Shown: in pieces, positions 8,842 through 17,634 of the stretch
How positions within the stretch are numbered: position 1 is the first letter of the stretch
Layout: each line of letters begins with the position of its first letter
Origin: PNKC01 sp038323265
GTDB lineage: Bacteria; Chloroflexota; Dehalococcoidia; Tepidiformales; Tepidiformaceae
Assembly (NCBI GenBank): GCA_038323265.1
Contig: JBBQGT010000002.1
Coordinates: 4,075 to 68,074 of the forward strand
Length of the DNA: 64,000 bases
Direction of reading: 5' to 3'
Notes under the pieces: generated by a model
Told to the model about the DNA's origin: nothing
The model's database searches: none
What the model saw: the letters and a program-made list of their open reading frames with translations, nothing else
Made by a program: the position numbers and the translations under genes

Positions 8842-9225
8842 ATGGTCAAAATCATTAAGCCCAGCGACCGCGATTGCTCGACGGCGCAGACCCCCGGGAT
8901 GCGCCGGGAAGCGGGTATCTCCGCCGGAACCGCAAGTTCCGCCGGACTTTGGATGGGCACCGCAGTGAACGACCCAGGGGCCGCCTCGGGCGTGCATCAT
9001 CACGGCGCAAACGAGTCGGGCATCTACATCCTGCGAGGGCGGGTACGCTTCCGCTGGGGCGAGAAGCTGGAGCACGTTGCCGACGCTGAGCCCGGCGATT
9101 TCGTCTTCGTGCCACCGTTCGAAGTTCACATGGAAGAGAACCTGGACGCGGACAACGAAGCCGAACTGCTACTGGCGCGCAACAGCCAGGAAGCGATCGT
9201 GGTCAACGTCCCAGACCCGCGCTAA
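8842..9225 (+). CDS. cupin-domain protein
   Basis: A single-domain cupin of 127 residues. Motif 1 is GVHHHGANESGIYILRGRV, with three histidines and the glutamate that usually bind a metal. Motif 2 is PGDFVFVPPFEVHMEEN, giving the last histidine. Such small cupins bind Fe, Mn or Zn and act as dioxygenases, isomerases or sensors; the substrate cannot be predicted. ATG 8842 is preferred over TTG 8830 because GGAG (8832-8835) is correctly spaced before it. Convergent with the AsnC-domain gene. Confidence 0.85.
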   Translation: MVKIIKPSDRDCSTAQTPGMRREAGISAGTASSAGLWMGTAVNDPGAASGVHHHGANESGIYILRGRVRFRWGEKLEHVADAEPGDFVFVPPFEVHMEENLDADNEAELLLARNSQEAIVVNVPDPR

Positions 9226-9237
9226 ACGACGCAGGTC

Positions 9238-9480
9238 TTAGCTGGCGGCCTCAGGGAAGGTCACGCAGGTAGTCGTACTCTCGATACCGTCGACGGCGCG
9301 GATATGACGGCTGATGACGGCTGGCACATCCGTCAGCGTGGCGACTTCAACGACAGCCACAATGTCGTACGGCCCCATGACCTGGTAGACCTCGCTGATG
9401 CCCTCGACGGCACTAAGCCGGGTGAACACTTCCATGGTCTTCGCGGGGTCAACAACGATCAGGACGAACGCTTTAATCAT
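9238..9480 (-). CDS. stand-alone Lrp/AsnC ligand-binding (RAM) domain protein
   Basis: 80 residues forming just the effector half of an Lrp/AsnC regulator (KAFVLIVVDPAKTMEVFTRL; MGPYDIVAVVEV; VDGIESTTTCVTF), with no helix-turn-helix. Such domains bind small ligands, often amino acids, and assemble as dimers to octamers; without DNA-binding parts it may modify full-length Lrp proteins. GAGGAG lies 10 bases before the ATG. It is downstream of lepA on the same strand, 111 bases away. Confidence 0.88.
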   Translation of the reverse strand: MIKAFVLIVVDPAKTMEVFTRLSAVEGISEVYQVMGPYDIVAVVEVATLTDVPAVISRHIRAVDGIESTTTCVTFPEAAS

Positions 9481-9591
9481 GGCTGATCAACTCCTCAAAT
9501 CCGACAGGCCCGATGCGGGCATTCGGCGGCGCTTGGGCGCCTGCAAGCACAGTAGCATCGTCGCGTTTCGGGATTATTTCGCAGCGCGAAG

Positions 9592-11418
9592 TTAGTCCTC
9601 GCGAAGCCTGAGGACGGCCATGAACGCTTCTTGGGGGATCTCGACGTTGCCGACACGCTTCATGCGCTTTTTTCCTTCAGCCTGCTTTTCGAGCAGCTTA
9701 CGCTTACGGCTTATGTCGCCTCCGTAGCACTTCGCGAGGACGTTTTTGCGCATCGCCCGGATCGTTTCGCGGGCGATGATCCGCCCGCCAACAGCGGCCT
9801 GGATCGGCACGTCGAACATCTGTCGAGGGATCAACGTGCGCAGTTTCGAAACCAGCACGCGGCCCTCGCGGTCAGCGTTGCTGCTGTGGGTGATAAGCGA
9901 GAGGGCGTCAACGGGCGTGCCGTTTACGAGGATGTCGACCTTGACCAACCGGGCGGGACGGTACTCGCTCAGGTGATAGTCCAGGCTCGCGTAGCCGCTG
10001 GTGGAGCCCTTCAGGTTGTCGTAGAAGTCGACGAGTATTTCGGCCATCGGGATATCGTAGGCCAGGAGGACGCGCGCCTCGCCGGGCGCCAGTTCGTTCT
10101 CCGGCTCGAGGAATTCCATTTTGATGAACTGCCCGCGGCGGGTAGTGACCAGTTCCATCACCTGGCCGATGAAACGGCTAGGCGTGATGACATCGATGCG
10201 CGCCCAAGGCTCGGAGATCACGGCGATGCTTGAGGGATCCGGGAGGTCCGCCGGGTTATCGACGACCACGTCCACTCCCTGCGTCGTCTTCACCTGGTAC
10301 TCCACGCTCGGAGCGGTAGTCAGCAGCGACAGGCCGTACTCGCGTTCCAGCCGTTCGCCCACGATCTCCATATGCAGCAGTCCGAGAAACCCGCAGCGGA
10401 ACCCGAACCCCAGAGCGACCGACGTTTCGGGCTCGTACACCAGCGAGGCATCGTTGAGGACCAGGCGACCCAGCGCCTCGCGCAGCTCCTGGTACTGGTC
10501 CGAGTCGGTGGGATAGATACCGGCGAAGACCATGGGCTTGGCCTGCATGTAGCCGGGCCACGGTTCGCTGGCCGGCTCTGAGTTCAGCGTGATGGTGTCG
10601 CCCACGCGGCAGTCGGCAACGTCTTTCAGACCCGTCGCCACGTAGCCTACTTCGCCGTTGCCCAGAACCGGCAGAGGCTTCATTGCTGGTGCGAAGATTC
10701 CGTATTCGAGGGGGTCGAAGACCACTTCGGTCTGCATGAGTTTGAGCGGCTTCTTGCCTTCGAATTGGCCTTCAAATACGCGGACATGAGCGACGACGCC
10801 TTTGTAGGCGTCGTACTTTGAATCGAAAATGAGTGCTTTCAGGGGAGCGTTCGGCTCGCCTTTCGGGGGCGAGATGCGTTCGGCGATCGCCGCGAGGATC
10901 TCATCGACGCCGATGCCTTCCTTGGCGCTCGCGAGGATCATTTCTTCGCGTTTGAAGCCGATGACCCGCTCCAACTCGTGCGCAACGCGTTCGGGGTCTG
11001 CGTGGGGGAGGTCAATCTTGTTGAGTACGGGGATGAGCGTGAGGTCCTGGTTGATGGCGAGGTAGACGTTGGCGAGCGTCTGGGCCTCAATGCCCTGGGA
11101 AGCATCGACTACGAGGAGCGCGCCCTCGCAGGCGGCGAGGCTGCGTGACACTTCGTACGTGAAGTCCACATGCCCGGGCGTGTCGATGAGGTTAAATTCG
11201 AACTCTTCGCCGCTTGGCGAGGTGTACGACATGCGCGCCGCCGCAGCCTTGATGGTGATGCCCTTTTCGCGCTCCAGGTCCATTGAGTCGAGCAGCTGCT
11301 CGGACATCTCGCGCTTGCTCACTGTGCCCGTGCTTTCGAGCAGCCGGTCGGCCAACGTCGACTTGCCGTGGTCGATGTGAGCGATGATGCAAAAGTTGCG
11401 GATGTGCGCCTGTTCCAC
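9592..11418 (-). CDS. lepA: elongation factor 4 (LepA)
   Basis: Ribosome-bound GTPase that back-translocates or remodels stalled ribosomes. The 608 residues match LepA length. The G-domain has IAHIDHGKSTLADRLLE, DTPGHVDF and VLNKIDLPHADPE. The C-terminal LepA-specific domain ends with KCYGGDISRKRKLLEKQAEGKKRMKRVG. GTG 11418 is chosen because the protein then begins VEQAHIRNFCIIAHID like other LepA proteins, and because TACACT lies 6 bases before it. The open frame runs on upstream to 11682, but that part is low-complexity and antisense to the mdh leader, so it is rejected. Confidence 0.97.
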   Translation of the reverse strand: MEQAHIRNFCIIAHIDHGKSTLADRLLESTGTVSKREMSEQLLDSMDLEREKGITIKAAAARMSYTSPSGEEFEFNLIDTPGHVDFTYEVSRSLAACEGALLVVDASQGIEAQTLANVYLAINQDLTLIPVLNKIDLPHADPERVAHELERVIGFKREEMILASAKEGIGVDEILAAIAERISPPKGEPNAPLKALIFDSKYDAYKGVVAHVRVFEGQFEGKKPLKLMQTEVVFDPLEYGIFAPAMKPLPVLGNGEVGYVATGLKDVADCRVGDTITLNSEPASEPWPGYMQAKPMVFAGIYPTDSDQYQELREALGRLVLNDASLVYEPETSVALGFGFRCGFLGLLHMEIVGERLEREYGLSLLTTAPSVEYQVKTTQGVDVVVDNPADLPDPSSIAVISEPWARIDVITPSRFIGQVMELVTTRRGQFIKMEFLEPENELAPGEARVLLAYDIPMAEILVDFYDNLKGSTSGYASLDYHLSEYRPARLVKVDILVNGTPVDALSLITHSSNADREGRVLVSKLRTLIPRQMFDVPIQAAVGGRIIARETIRAMRKNVLAKCYGGDISRKRKLLEKQAEGKKRMKRVGNVEIPQEAFMAVLRLRED

Positions 11419-11424
11419 AGATTC

Positions 11425-11430
11425 AGTGTA
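11425..11430 (-). promoter_or_regulatory. -10 hexamer of lepA, leaderless type
   Basis: TACACT on the minus strand ends 6 bases before the GTG start of lepA. The gene has no Shine-Dalgarno, so the mRNA probably begins at the start codon. It also supports the chosen start. Confidence 0.5.
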
Positions 11431-11452
11431 TGGGAGCCCTTGGTTAGGGGTT

Positions 11453-11470
11453 GGGCGAGGAGCCTCGCCC
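11453..11470. repeat. 8-bp perfect inverted repeat between lepA and mdh
   Basis: GGGCGAGG-AG-CCTCGCCC in the divergent 135-base gap. The 2-base centre is too tight for a good RNA hairpin, so a dimeric regulator site is possible. No known consensus is matched. Confidence 0.35.
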
Positions 11471-11553
11471 GAAGGAGTGCGGTTTGGCGAGGCTTTAGGA
11501 CCGCCCCGTGGTACTCTCGAAAGCATCCCCACGTTCACAAACAAGGAGTTTTG

Positions 11554-12495
11554 ATGGCCCGGAAAAAGGTCACGATCATCGGCGCCGGCGCGACTGGCGG
11601 GGCCATGGCCCAACGTCTTATCGAGCGCGACATCTGCGATGTGGTCCTCCAGGATGACCCGCAGTTCGCGGGCACGATGCACTTCGGCAAAGCGCTCGAT
11701 GAGTCGCAGGCGGCGGCGTGGGAGGGCTTCAGCACCCGCATCACCGCGACCGATGGCTGGGAAGACACTACCGACTCAGACGTTGTGATCTGCACTGCTG
11801 GCGCGCCGCGCAAGCCGGGCATGACGCGCGAAGAGCTGCTGAATGGCAACGCCGCGATCGTCCGCGCCAAGGTTTCGGCTGCGGCGAAGGCGTCGCCGAA
11901 CGCGGTGATCGTGATCTTTGCGAACCCCATGGACGCCATGTGCCACGTGGCCAAGGAAGCCAGCGGCTTCCCGCGCGAGCGGATCATTGGCCAGGGCGGC
12001 GCCCTTGATAGCGCGCGGTACCGCTACTTCGTGGCTGACGCACTGGGCGTGTCACCGGCCGATGTCCATGGCTTCGTGATCGGCGGCCACACGGATACCA
12101 CGATGGTGCCCGTGGTCTCCCAGACGCGCATCGGAGGCGTGCCGCTCACGGATCTCCTGCCCGCCGACAAAATCCAAGCCCTCGTCCAGCGCACGATGCG
12201 CGGCGGCGCGGAAATCGGCGAGTTGCTGAAGACCGGCAGCGCGTACTACGCGCCTTCGGCCGCGACCATCGCCATGGCCGAATCCGTGCTGCTCGACCAG
12301 CGGCGGCTGATCCCCTGCTCGGTGTACCACCAGGGTGAGTACGGCATGAAGGACATCTTCTCGGGCACTGTCTGCCAGTTGGGTGCGGGCGGCATCCAGC
12401 GGACGTTCGAGCTGCCACTCACGGACGACGAAAAGCAGCGCGTACTGGCAGCGGCGGACGCCACACGGGAGCTTGTGAAGCTGATCACGAGCTAG
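11554..12495 (+). CDS. mdh: malate dehydrogenase
   Basis: NAD-dependent oxidation of malate to oxaloacetate (TCA cycle), 313 residues, LDH-like MDH type. The N-terminus has the Rossmann glycine motif IIGAGATGGAMAQRL. Residues APRKPGMTREELL supply the arginines that read the second carboxylate and favour malate over lactate. DSARYR and GGHTDTTMVPV hold the proton-relay aspartate and histidine. ATG 11554 follows AAGGAG (11543-11548) and is preferred to the far-upstream in-frame start at 11368 that overlaps lepA. Only LDH activity is a realistic alternative; the Arg-rich loop speaks against it. Confidence 0.93.
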   Translation: MARKKVTIIGAGATGGAMAQRLIERDICDVVLQDDPQFAGTMHFGKALDESQAAAWEGFSTRITATDGWEDTTDSDVVICTAGAPRKPGMTREELLNGNAAIVRAKVSAAAKASPNAVIVIFANPMDAMCHVAKEASGFPRERIIGQGGALDSARYRYFVADALGVSPADVHGFVIGGHTDTTMVPVVSQTRIGGVPLTDLLPADKIQALVQRTMRGGAEIGELLKTGSAYYAPSAATIAMAESVLLDQRRLIPCSVYHQGEYGMKDIFSGTVCQLGAGGIQRTFELPLTDDEKQRVLAAADATRELVKLITS

Positions 12496-12519
12496 CTGTA
12501 CAAACGCCAACTTTACGGA

Positions 12520-12538
12520 AGGGCGACCATTTCGCCCT
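12520..12538. terminator. possible bidirectional terminator after mdh
   Basis: AGGGCGA-CCATT-TCGCCCT, a perfect 7-bp stem between the convergent mdh and the 66-residue gene. There is no clear T tract on either strand, so activity is uncertain. Confidence 0.35.
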
Positions 12539-12570
12539 AGCTGCGAGGAACCGGCGGGAAGTCCCTCGGC

Positions 12571-12771
12571 TCAGACTGGTGGCAGCCCGAGCCGCTCGCG
12601 CAGTTCGGCGGTTGTGAAAACTCGGCCTTCCTGGATGTCGAGCCGTCCGCGATCCACGGATTGCTGCAAGTAGACTAGATAGACGAGGTCGTCCCACGTC
12701 GAGGTGTCATCGAGTCTCTCGACGAGTTGCTTCGCCTGCGCCTTGATGGACCCGGGAGCCGGTGCGGTCAT
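12571..12771 (-). CDS. small antitoxin-like protein
   Basis: 66 residues: a helical N-terminus, then WDDLVYLVYLQQSVDRGRLDIQEGRVFTTAELRERLGL. That pattern (a helical segment, then a GRVFT-type strand and a short helix) resembles small antitoxins that partner RelE/ParE-type toxins, but no toxin gene is adjacent. GAGGTGA sits 4 bases before the ATG. Upstream on the same strand argH ends 25 bases away, so it may be the last gene of the HAD-argH transcript. The functional call is tentative. Confidence 0.65.
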   Translation of the reverse strand: MTAPAPGSIKAQAKQLVERLDDTSTWDDLVYLVYLQQSVDRGRLDIQEGRVFTTAELRERLGLPPV

Positions 12772-12796
12772 CTGCTCACCTCGTAGTAGTACCCAA

Positions 12797-14164
12797 TCAT
12801 AGCAGCGCCCTCAACTGCTCGGCGGCGATTCGCACCTGGCGTGGTGCGGTGCCGCCGGGGTTATCGCGGGCGGCGAGCGCCGATTCCACATCCAGTTCCA
12901 GGATGTCCGTTTCGAACAGCGGCGATTTCGACCGGTAAACGTCCAGGGGCAAGGCGTTCAGTTCGCAACCGCGCGCCTCGCATTCGCGTACGAGCGCGCC
13001 GACCACTCCGTGAGCGTCGCGGAACGGCAGGCCTTTTTTCACCAGGTAATCCGCTACGTCCGTGGCCAGCGAAAAGCTTTCGCCGGCGGCCTGACGCATG
13101 CGGGGAAGCTGGAATTGGAGCTGGGGCATCATCGCGGCGAAGATGCGGAGCGTTGGCAGGACCACATTCGCGGCGGCCATGATGACTGGCTTGTCTTCCT
13201 GAAGGTCGCGGTTGTAGGCGAGCGGCTGGCCCTTGAGCGTAGTGAGGATAGCCATCAGTTCGCCGTACACCCGTCCGGTCCGGCCTCGCGCCAGTTCCGC
13301 CACGTCGGCGTTCTTCTTCTGGGGCATGATGCTCGAACCGGTAGCGAAGCCGTCGGGCAGCTTAATGAAGCCGTATTCCGCGCTCGCCCACAAGACGATC
13401 TCTTCGGCGAGACGCGAAATGTGCATCTGGGTGATCGCGCAGGCGGCAGCGAACTCCGCGACGAAATCACGGTCGGCGGTAGCATCAAGGCTATTACGCG
13501 AAATCTCCCGGAATCCCAGTTCGTAGGCGACCATCAATCGGTCCAAGGGGTAGGGGGAGCCAGCCAAAGCGCCCGACCCGAGCGGCATGACGGCCACGCG
13601 TTTCAGGCAGTCCTGGAAGCGGTCGCGGTCGCGGAGGAGCATTTCGCCATAGGCGAGCAGGTGGTGGCCGAGGGTGATTGGCTGTGCCCGCTGCACGTGG
13701 GTGTAGCCCGGCATCGGGTCGGCGGCGTGCTTTTCGCCGAGGTCGCACATCACATGGATGAGCGCGGTTGTGCCGCGAATGGCGTCCTCGCAGACGCCAC
13801 GGGTCAGCAGGCGGTTGAGGAGAGACACCTGATCGTTCCTCGAACGTGCGGTGTGTAGCCGGCCGGCGGCATCGCCGATCTTCTCGCGGAGGCACGCCTC
13901 AACGTGGGTGTGGATGTCCTCCAGGTCCGGCTGCCATCGCACAGCGCCTGCGCGAAAATCTTCGAGCACTTCGCCCAGTCCCATGATGATCGCATCGGCA
14001 TCCTGGACCGGGATGATGCCTTGCTTGCCAAGCATCCGGGCGTGCGCGACGGAACCGGCGATGTCGTATTCGTACAGACCTTCGTCCGAGCCCGCGGTGT
14101 AATCGCGAGTAAGCCTGTCCATATCGCCTTCGAAGCGTCCTCCCCAGGTGCGCTGCTCAACCAT
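12797..14164 (-). CDS. argH: argininosuccinate lyase
   Basis: Last step of arginine synthesis: argininosuccinate to arginine and fumarate; homotetramer of the fumarase/aspartase superfamily. 455 residues, start WGGRFEGDMDRLTRDYTAGS, HTARSRNDQVS near residue 105, GYTHVQRAQP, and the signature GSSIMPQKKNADVAELARG with the catalytic serine. Its ATG overlaps the upstream HAD gene by one base (TGATG), a sign of coupled translation. No other arg gene is in the window. Confidence 0.96.
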   Translation of the reverse strand: MVEQRTWGGRFEGDMDRLTRDYTAGSDEGLYEYDIAGSVAHARMLGKQGIIPVQDADAIIMGLGEVLEDFRAGAVRWQPDLEDIHTHVEACLREKIGDAAGRLHTARSRNDQVSLLNRLLTRGVCEDAIRGTTALIHVMCDLGEKHAADPMPGYTHVQRAQPITLGHHLLAYGEMLLRDRDRFQDCLKRVAVMPLGSGALAGSPYPLDRLMVAYELGFREISRNSLDATADRDFVAEFAAACAITQMHISRLAEEIVLWASAEYGFIKLPDGFATGSSIMPQKKNADVAELARGRTGRVYGELMAILTTLKGQPLAYNRDLQEDKPVIMAAANVVLPTLRIFAAMMPQLQFQLPRMRQAAGESFSLATDVADYLVKKGLPFRDAHGVVGALVRECEARGCELNALPLDVYRSKSPLFETDILELDVESALAARDNPGGTAPRQVRIAAEQLRALL

Positions 14165-14907
14165 CAGACCACCGCCTTCGCAAGCTCGGGAATGTCCAGG
14201 AGTTCCGTCACCTCATCGAACTGGAAATCGGGTCGCACACCTTCCGCGTCAGGAGCGCTGCGCCGCCAGGCCGCGCGGATGCCTAGCCGCTGGGCGCCGA
14301 GCACATCTTCAGCGAGCGAGTTACCAACCATCAGCGCCTCGGCAACCTCGATTTTCAGGTGCTCCAACGCGTATTCGAAGAGGGCTGGATGAGGCTTCAA
14401 GAAGCCCACCTCCACAGAGACCGCCTCCACATCCCAGCCGATGTCCAGGCCGGCATCCCGGAGGTCCGCGCGGAAGCGTTCGCCGCCAAAGGCGCGATTC
14501 GTGACGGCTGCCAACAGAAATCCGCGCTCTCGTAGCTCTAGCAACGTGGAACGGGCATCGGGGAATGGGGCCTTGCCCCCTTCTACCCCGGAAATGTACG
14601 TCGCTTCGAGCAGCTGTCCGGCCGACTCCACGGTCATCTCGAGACCGAGCTCGCGGAGCGTTGCCTGCGCCACGGTGCCGTAGTCCGGCTCGACGAGGTC
14701 CGTGCGACGCGCCCGGCGCATCGCCTCTTCCATGCCAAGCCAGACGCTGCGCGAGACCAGGGCGGGGTCTGGGTGGGAAAGCCCCAACGCGCGCAACTCT
14801 ATGGCCGCGCGCTCAGCCGCCATTCGGCGAAATTGTTCCGTCGGGGGCGCCGCACGCGAATGCCAGAGCGTGTCTCCAATATCGAAAAGGACGGCGCGGA
14901 TGGGCAT
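14164..14907 (-). CDS. HAD-family hydrolase
   Basis: Haloacid dehalogenase-like phosphatase, 247 residues. Motif I is DIGDTLW near the N-terminus; the first Asp is the nucleophile, and the usual second Asp two positions on is Gly (DIGDT), with Asp at +3. Motif II is AAVTNR. Motif III/IV is GFLKPHPALFEYAL followed by VGNSLAEDVLGAQRLG. ATG 14907 is chosen because the protein then begins MPIRAVLFDIGDTLW; two upstream in-frame ATGs exist. Stop overlaps argH. Substrate unknown. A second HAD of similar type lies at 24548-25249. Confidence 0.85.
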   Translation of the reverse strand: MPIRAVLFDIGDTLWHSRAAPPTEQFRRMAAERAAIELRALGLSHPDPALVSRSVWLGMEEAMRRARRTDLVEPDYGTVAQATLRELGLEMTVESAGQLLEATYISGVEGGKAPFPDARSTLLELRERGFLLAAVTNRAFGGERFRADLRDAGLDIGWDVEAVSVEVGFLKPHPALFEYALEHLKIEVAEALMVGNSLAEDVLGAQRLGIRAAWRRSAPDAEGVRPDFQFDEVTELLDIPELAKAVV

Positions 14908-15057
14908 TGCAGCAAAGGTGCGGGACATTCCGCAGACGCGCAATCGCCGCGGCTCCACGTCGCCAGACGGTTGCGTTCGGCACCGTGCGGAAGTCGTCGC
15001 TGCGTCCGATCAGGTTCGCCAGTCTCTGGCTTCACGGATTGGCAACGCAAGGCAGGG

Positions 15058-15063
15058 TACACT
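15058..15063 (+). promoter_or_regulatory. -10 hexamer of glgP, leaderless type
   Basis: TACACT ends 7 bases before the glgP ATG, which has no Shine-Dalgarno. The glycogen operon mRNA would therefore start at the glgP start codon. The 163-base gap is shared with the divergent HAD-argH pair. Confidence 0.5.
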
Positions 15064-15070
15064 TAGCCGC

Positions 15071-17626
15071 ATGCGACTTCGCGCTTCACGAACCATGCAC
15101 GTCGAGCCGGTCCTGCCCCCGGCGCTTGAACCGCTCCGCACGCTAGCCCGCAACCTTTTTTGGACGTGGAACACCGATGCGGCGGCGCTTTTCGAACGGA
15201 TCGACCGTGATGCCTGGGAAAAGACCAACCACAACCCCGTGCGGCTTCTGCAAGTGGCCCCCGTGGAGACGATGCAAGCGCTCGCCGCTGACCACGGCTT
15301 TCTCCTTCACCTGGAACGGGTCACTGCATCGTTCGAAGGGTACATGGCACGCTCTCGGCGGGCTGACGCTTCGGGGATGTCGCTGGACGATACGATTGCG
15401 TACTTCTCGCTCGAATATGCGCTCACCGAGAGCCTGGCGAACTACTCGGGCGGGCTCGGCGTCTTAGCAGGCGACCACCTCAAATCGGCGAGTGACCTTG
15501 GGCTGCCGTTCGTAGCCGTCGGTCTGCTTTATCACCAGGGCTACTTCCAGCAGGCGCTCGGACCGGACGGTTGGCAGCAGGAGGACTACCACGGCATCGA
15601 CATGGCCAGCCAGCCGCTGACGCGGATTCGCGACGGCCACGGTGAGCCACTTAGCGTATCGGTACCATTCGAGGGCCGCGACGTGAGTGTCGCGATTTGG
15701 CGCCTGGACGTCGGCCAGGTGCCGCTGTTTCTGCTCGATACGCGCCTGGAACGCAATGAGGTCGCAGACCGCGAGATTACGGGCCGGTTGTACGGCGGGG
15801 ATATCGAACTGCGCATCCAACAGGAGATGGTGCTGGGCATTGGCGGGGTGCGAGCGCTCCACGCCATGGGCATTCAACCCTCGGTGTGCCACATGAACGA
15901 GGGGCATTCGGCGCTCCTGGGCGTGGACCGGATCCGCATTGTCATGGAGGAGAGCGGCGCGACATTCGATGAAGCACGAGTCCCGGTTAGTGCGGCGACT
16001 GCTTTCACGACCCACACGGCCGTGGCCGCCGGGATCGATCTCTTCCCGCCGGAGCTCGTCGAAAAGCACCTTGGCCACTACTACACGGGCATGGGACTCG
16101 ATGCCCGCACCTTCCTTGGCCTCGGCCGCAGCAACCCCCACGACGACGCCGAGCCGTTCTCGATGGCGCTCCTCGGACTGCGGCTGAGCGGCTACCGCAA
16201 CGGCGTTTCGAAGCTGCACCGGTCCGTTTCTCGGAAGCTCTGGGAATCCGCCTGGCCACAGCTCCCGCAAGACCAGGTGCCGATCGATTCGATTACGAAC
16301 GGCGTGCATCTACCGACGTGGGTCTCGCACGAATTGGGCGAACTTTACGACCGGTACCTGGGGCGCGAATGGCGAGACGAGCCAACCAGGCCTGGACTTT
16401 GGGATGAGGTTGATTCGATTCCGGACGAAGCCCTCTGGCAGGCGCACGAACGGCAGCGGGAGCGCCTGGTCTACCGGGCGCGCGATGAATCACGCGAAGT
16501 TGCGGTGCGCAGTGGGACTACCTCGTCGTCGCCTTCGCTGGGGCAGGCGCTGGACCCGAAAGCACTGACGATCGGGTTTGCGCGGCGGTTCGCTGGTTAC
16601 AAGCGCGCGACCCTCCTGTTCCGGGACCTGGGACGCCTTGAGCGCATCGTGAACAATCCGCAACGGCCCGTGCAGTTCATCTTTTCGGGCAAAGCGCATC
16701 CAAGGGACGAGGGAGCGAAACAGCTCATTCGCGAAGTGCTCCAACACAGCCGTATGCCCGAGTTTCGCGACCGCCTGGTACTGCTCGAGCGGTACGATGT
16801 GGAGTTGGCGCGCAGCCTAGTGCAGGGTTGCGATGTCTGGCTCAACACGCCGCTTCGCCCTCTCGAAGCGAGCGGCACCAGTGGGATGAAAGCGACTGCC
16901 AACGGCGCGCTGCACCTGAGCGTGATGGATGGCTGGTGGTGGGAGGCCTATCGCCCTGGCCTGGGATGGGCGATTGGCCGCGATAGCCTTGACGACGACC
17001 CCGAGGTGCAGGACGCATTCGACTCGTCTTCGCTGTATGACCTCCTGGAGAACGAAGTTACGGGCAGCTTCTACACTCGTGACCCGGACGGTGTGCCGCG
17101 TGATTGGGTGCGCCGCATGAAACTCTCGATCGGCGAGTTCGCGCCGGTGTTCAACACCAGCCGGATGGTTGGGGAGTATGCGCGAAAGGCCTACGCGCCG
17201 GCCGCGGCGAGTTGGCGGCGGCTGCGCGAAAATAACCTGGCAGCGGCGCGCGACCAGGCGGAGTGGCTCGGCCGTGTGACCGCTGCCTGGGACGGCGTGG
17301 AGGTCCTGAGCGTGGAAGACACTGCGCACGGCGACGTGTTAGCGGGCACACCGATCGAAGTGACCGCGCGAGTGGCCTCAGCAAGCCTGCGACCGGCGGA
17401 CCTGCGCGTGGATATCCTCCACGGGAGCGCGGACGCGGCTGGGGATCTGATAGCCGAACATGAAACACCGATGTCGCTTGTGCTACAAACTGAAGACGGA
17501 AACAGCGTCTTCAGCGGCACCTTCGCACCGGAACAGGGCGGGAGCGTGGGCTATGCCATCCGCATCCTTCCGCTGCACCCCGACCTTCACAGCCCGTTCG
17601 TGGCCGGGCTCGCCAAGTGGTCTTGA
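15071..17626 (+). CDS. glgP: alpha-glucan (glycogen) phosphorylase
   Basis: Releases glucose-1-phosphate from alpha-1,4-glucan ends; GT35, PLP-dependent. 851 residues, the length of the short bacterial and archaeal type. The N-terminus has LARNLFWTWN. Then follow YSGGLGVLAGDHLKSASDLG, CHMNEGHSALLGVDRI and the PLP site EASGTSGMKATANG, with the Schiff-base lysine at 607. ATG 15071 is chosen since the longer open frame (from 14702) runs antisense through the divergent HAD gene. First gene of the glycogen operon; a GH57 branching enzyme follows after 8 bases. Confidence 0.94.
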   Translation: MRLRASRTMHVEPVLPPALEPLRTLARNLFWTWNTDAAALFERIDRDAWEKTNHNPVRLLQVAPVETMQALAADHGFLLHLERVTASFEGYMARSRRADASGMSLDDTIAYFSLEYALTESLANYSGGLGVLAGDHLKSASDLGLPFVAVGLLYHQGYFQQALGPDGWQQEDYHGIDMASQPLTRIRDGHGEPLSVSVPFEGRDVSVAIWRLDVGQVPLFLLDTRLERNEVADREITGRLYGGDIELRIQQEMVLGIGGVRALHAMGIQPSVCHMNEGHSALLGVDRIRIVMEESGATFDEARVPVSAATAFTTHTAVAAGIDLFPPELVEKHLGHYYTGMGLDARTFLGLGRSNPHDDAEPFSMALLGLRLSGYRNGVSKLHRSVSRKLWESAWPQLPQDQVPIDSITNGVHLPTWVSHELGELYDRYLGREWRDEPTRPGLWDEVDSIPDEALWQAHERQRERLVYRARDESREVAVRSGTTSSSPSLGQALDPKALTIGFARRFAGYKRATLLFRDLGRLERIVNNPQRPVQFIFSGKAHPRDEGAKQLIREVLQHSRMPEFRDRLVLLERYDVELARSLVQGCDVWLNTPLRPLEASGTSGMKATANGALHLSVMDGWWWEAYRPGLGWAIGRDSLDDDPEVQDAFDSSSLYDLLENEVTGSFYTRDPDGVPRDWVRRMKLSIGEFAPVFNTSRMVGEYARKAYAPAAASWRRLRENNLAAARDQAEWLGRVTAAWDGVEVLSVEDTAHGDVLAGTPIEVTARVASASLRPADLRVDILHGSADAAGDLIAEHETPMSLVLQTEDGNSVFSGTFAPEQGGSVGYAIRILPLHPDLHSPFVAGLAKWS

Positions 17627-17634
17627 GGAGAACA

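Noticed and set aside
9592..11682. Long N-terminal extension of the lepA frame
   Set aside because: The extra 88 residues run antisense into the mdh leader and are low-complexity; LepA begins at the conserved EQAHIRNF with its own -10 at 11425-11430.
14702..15070. Upstream extension of the glgP frame
   Set aside because: It lies fully antisense to the HAD gene, and phosphorylases of this type start near 15071.
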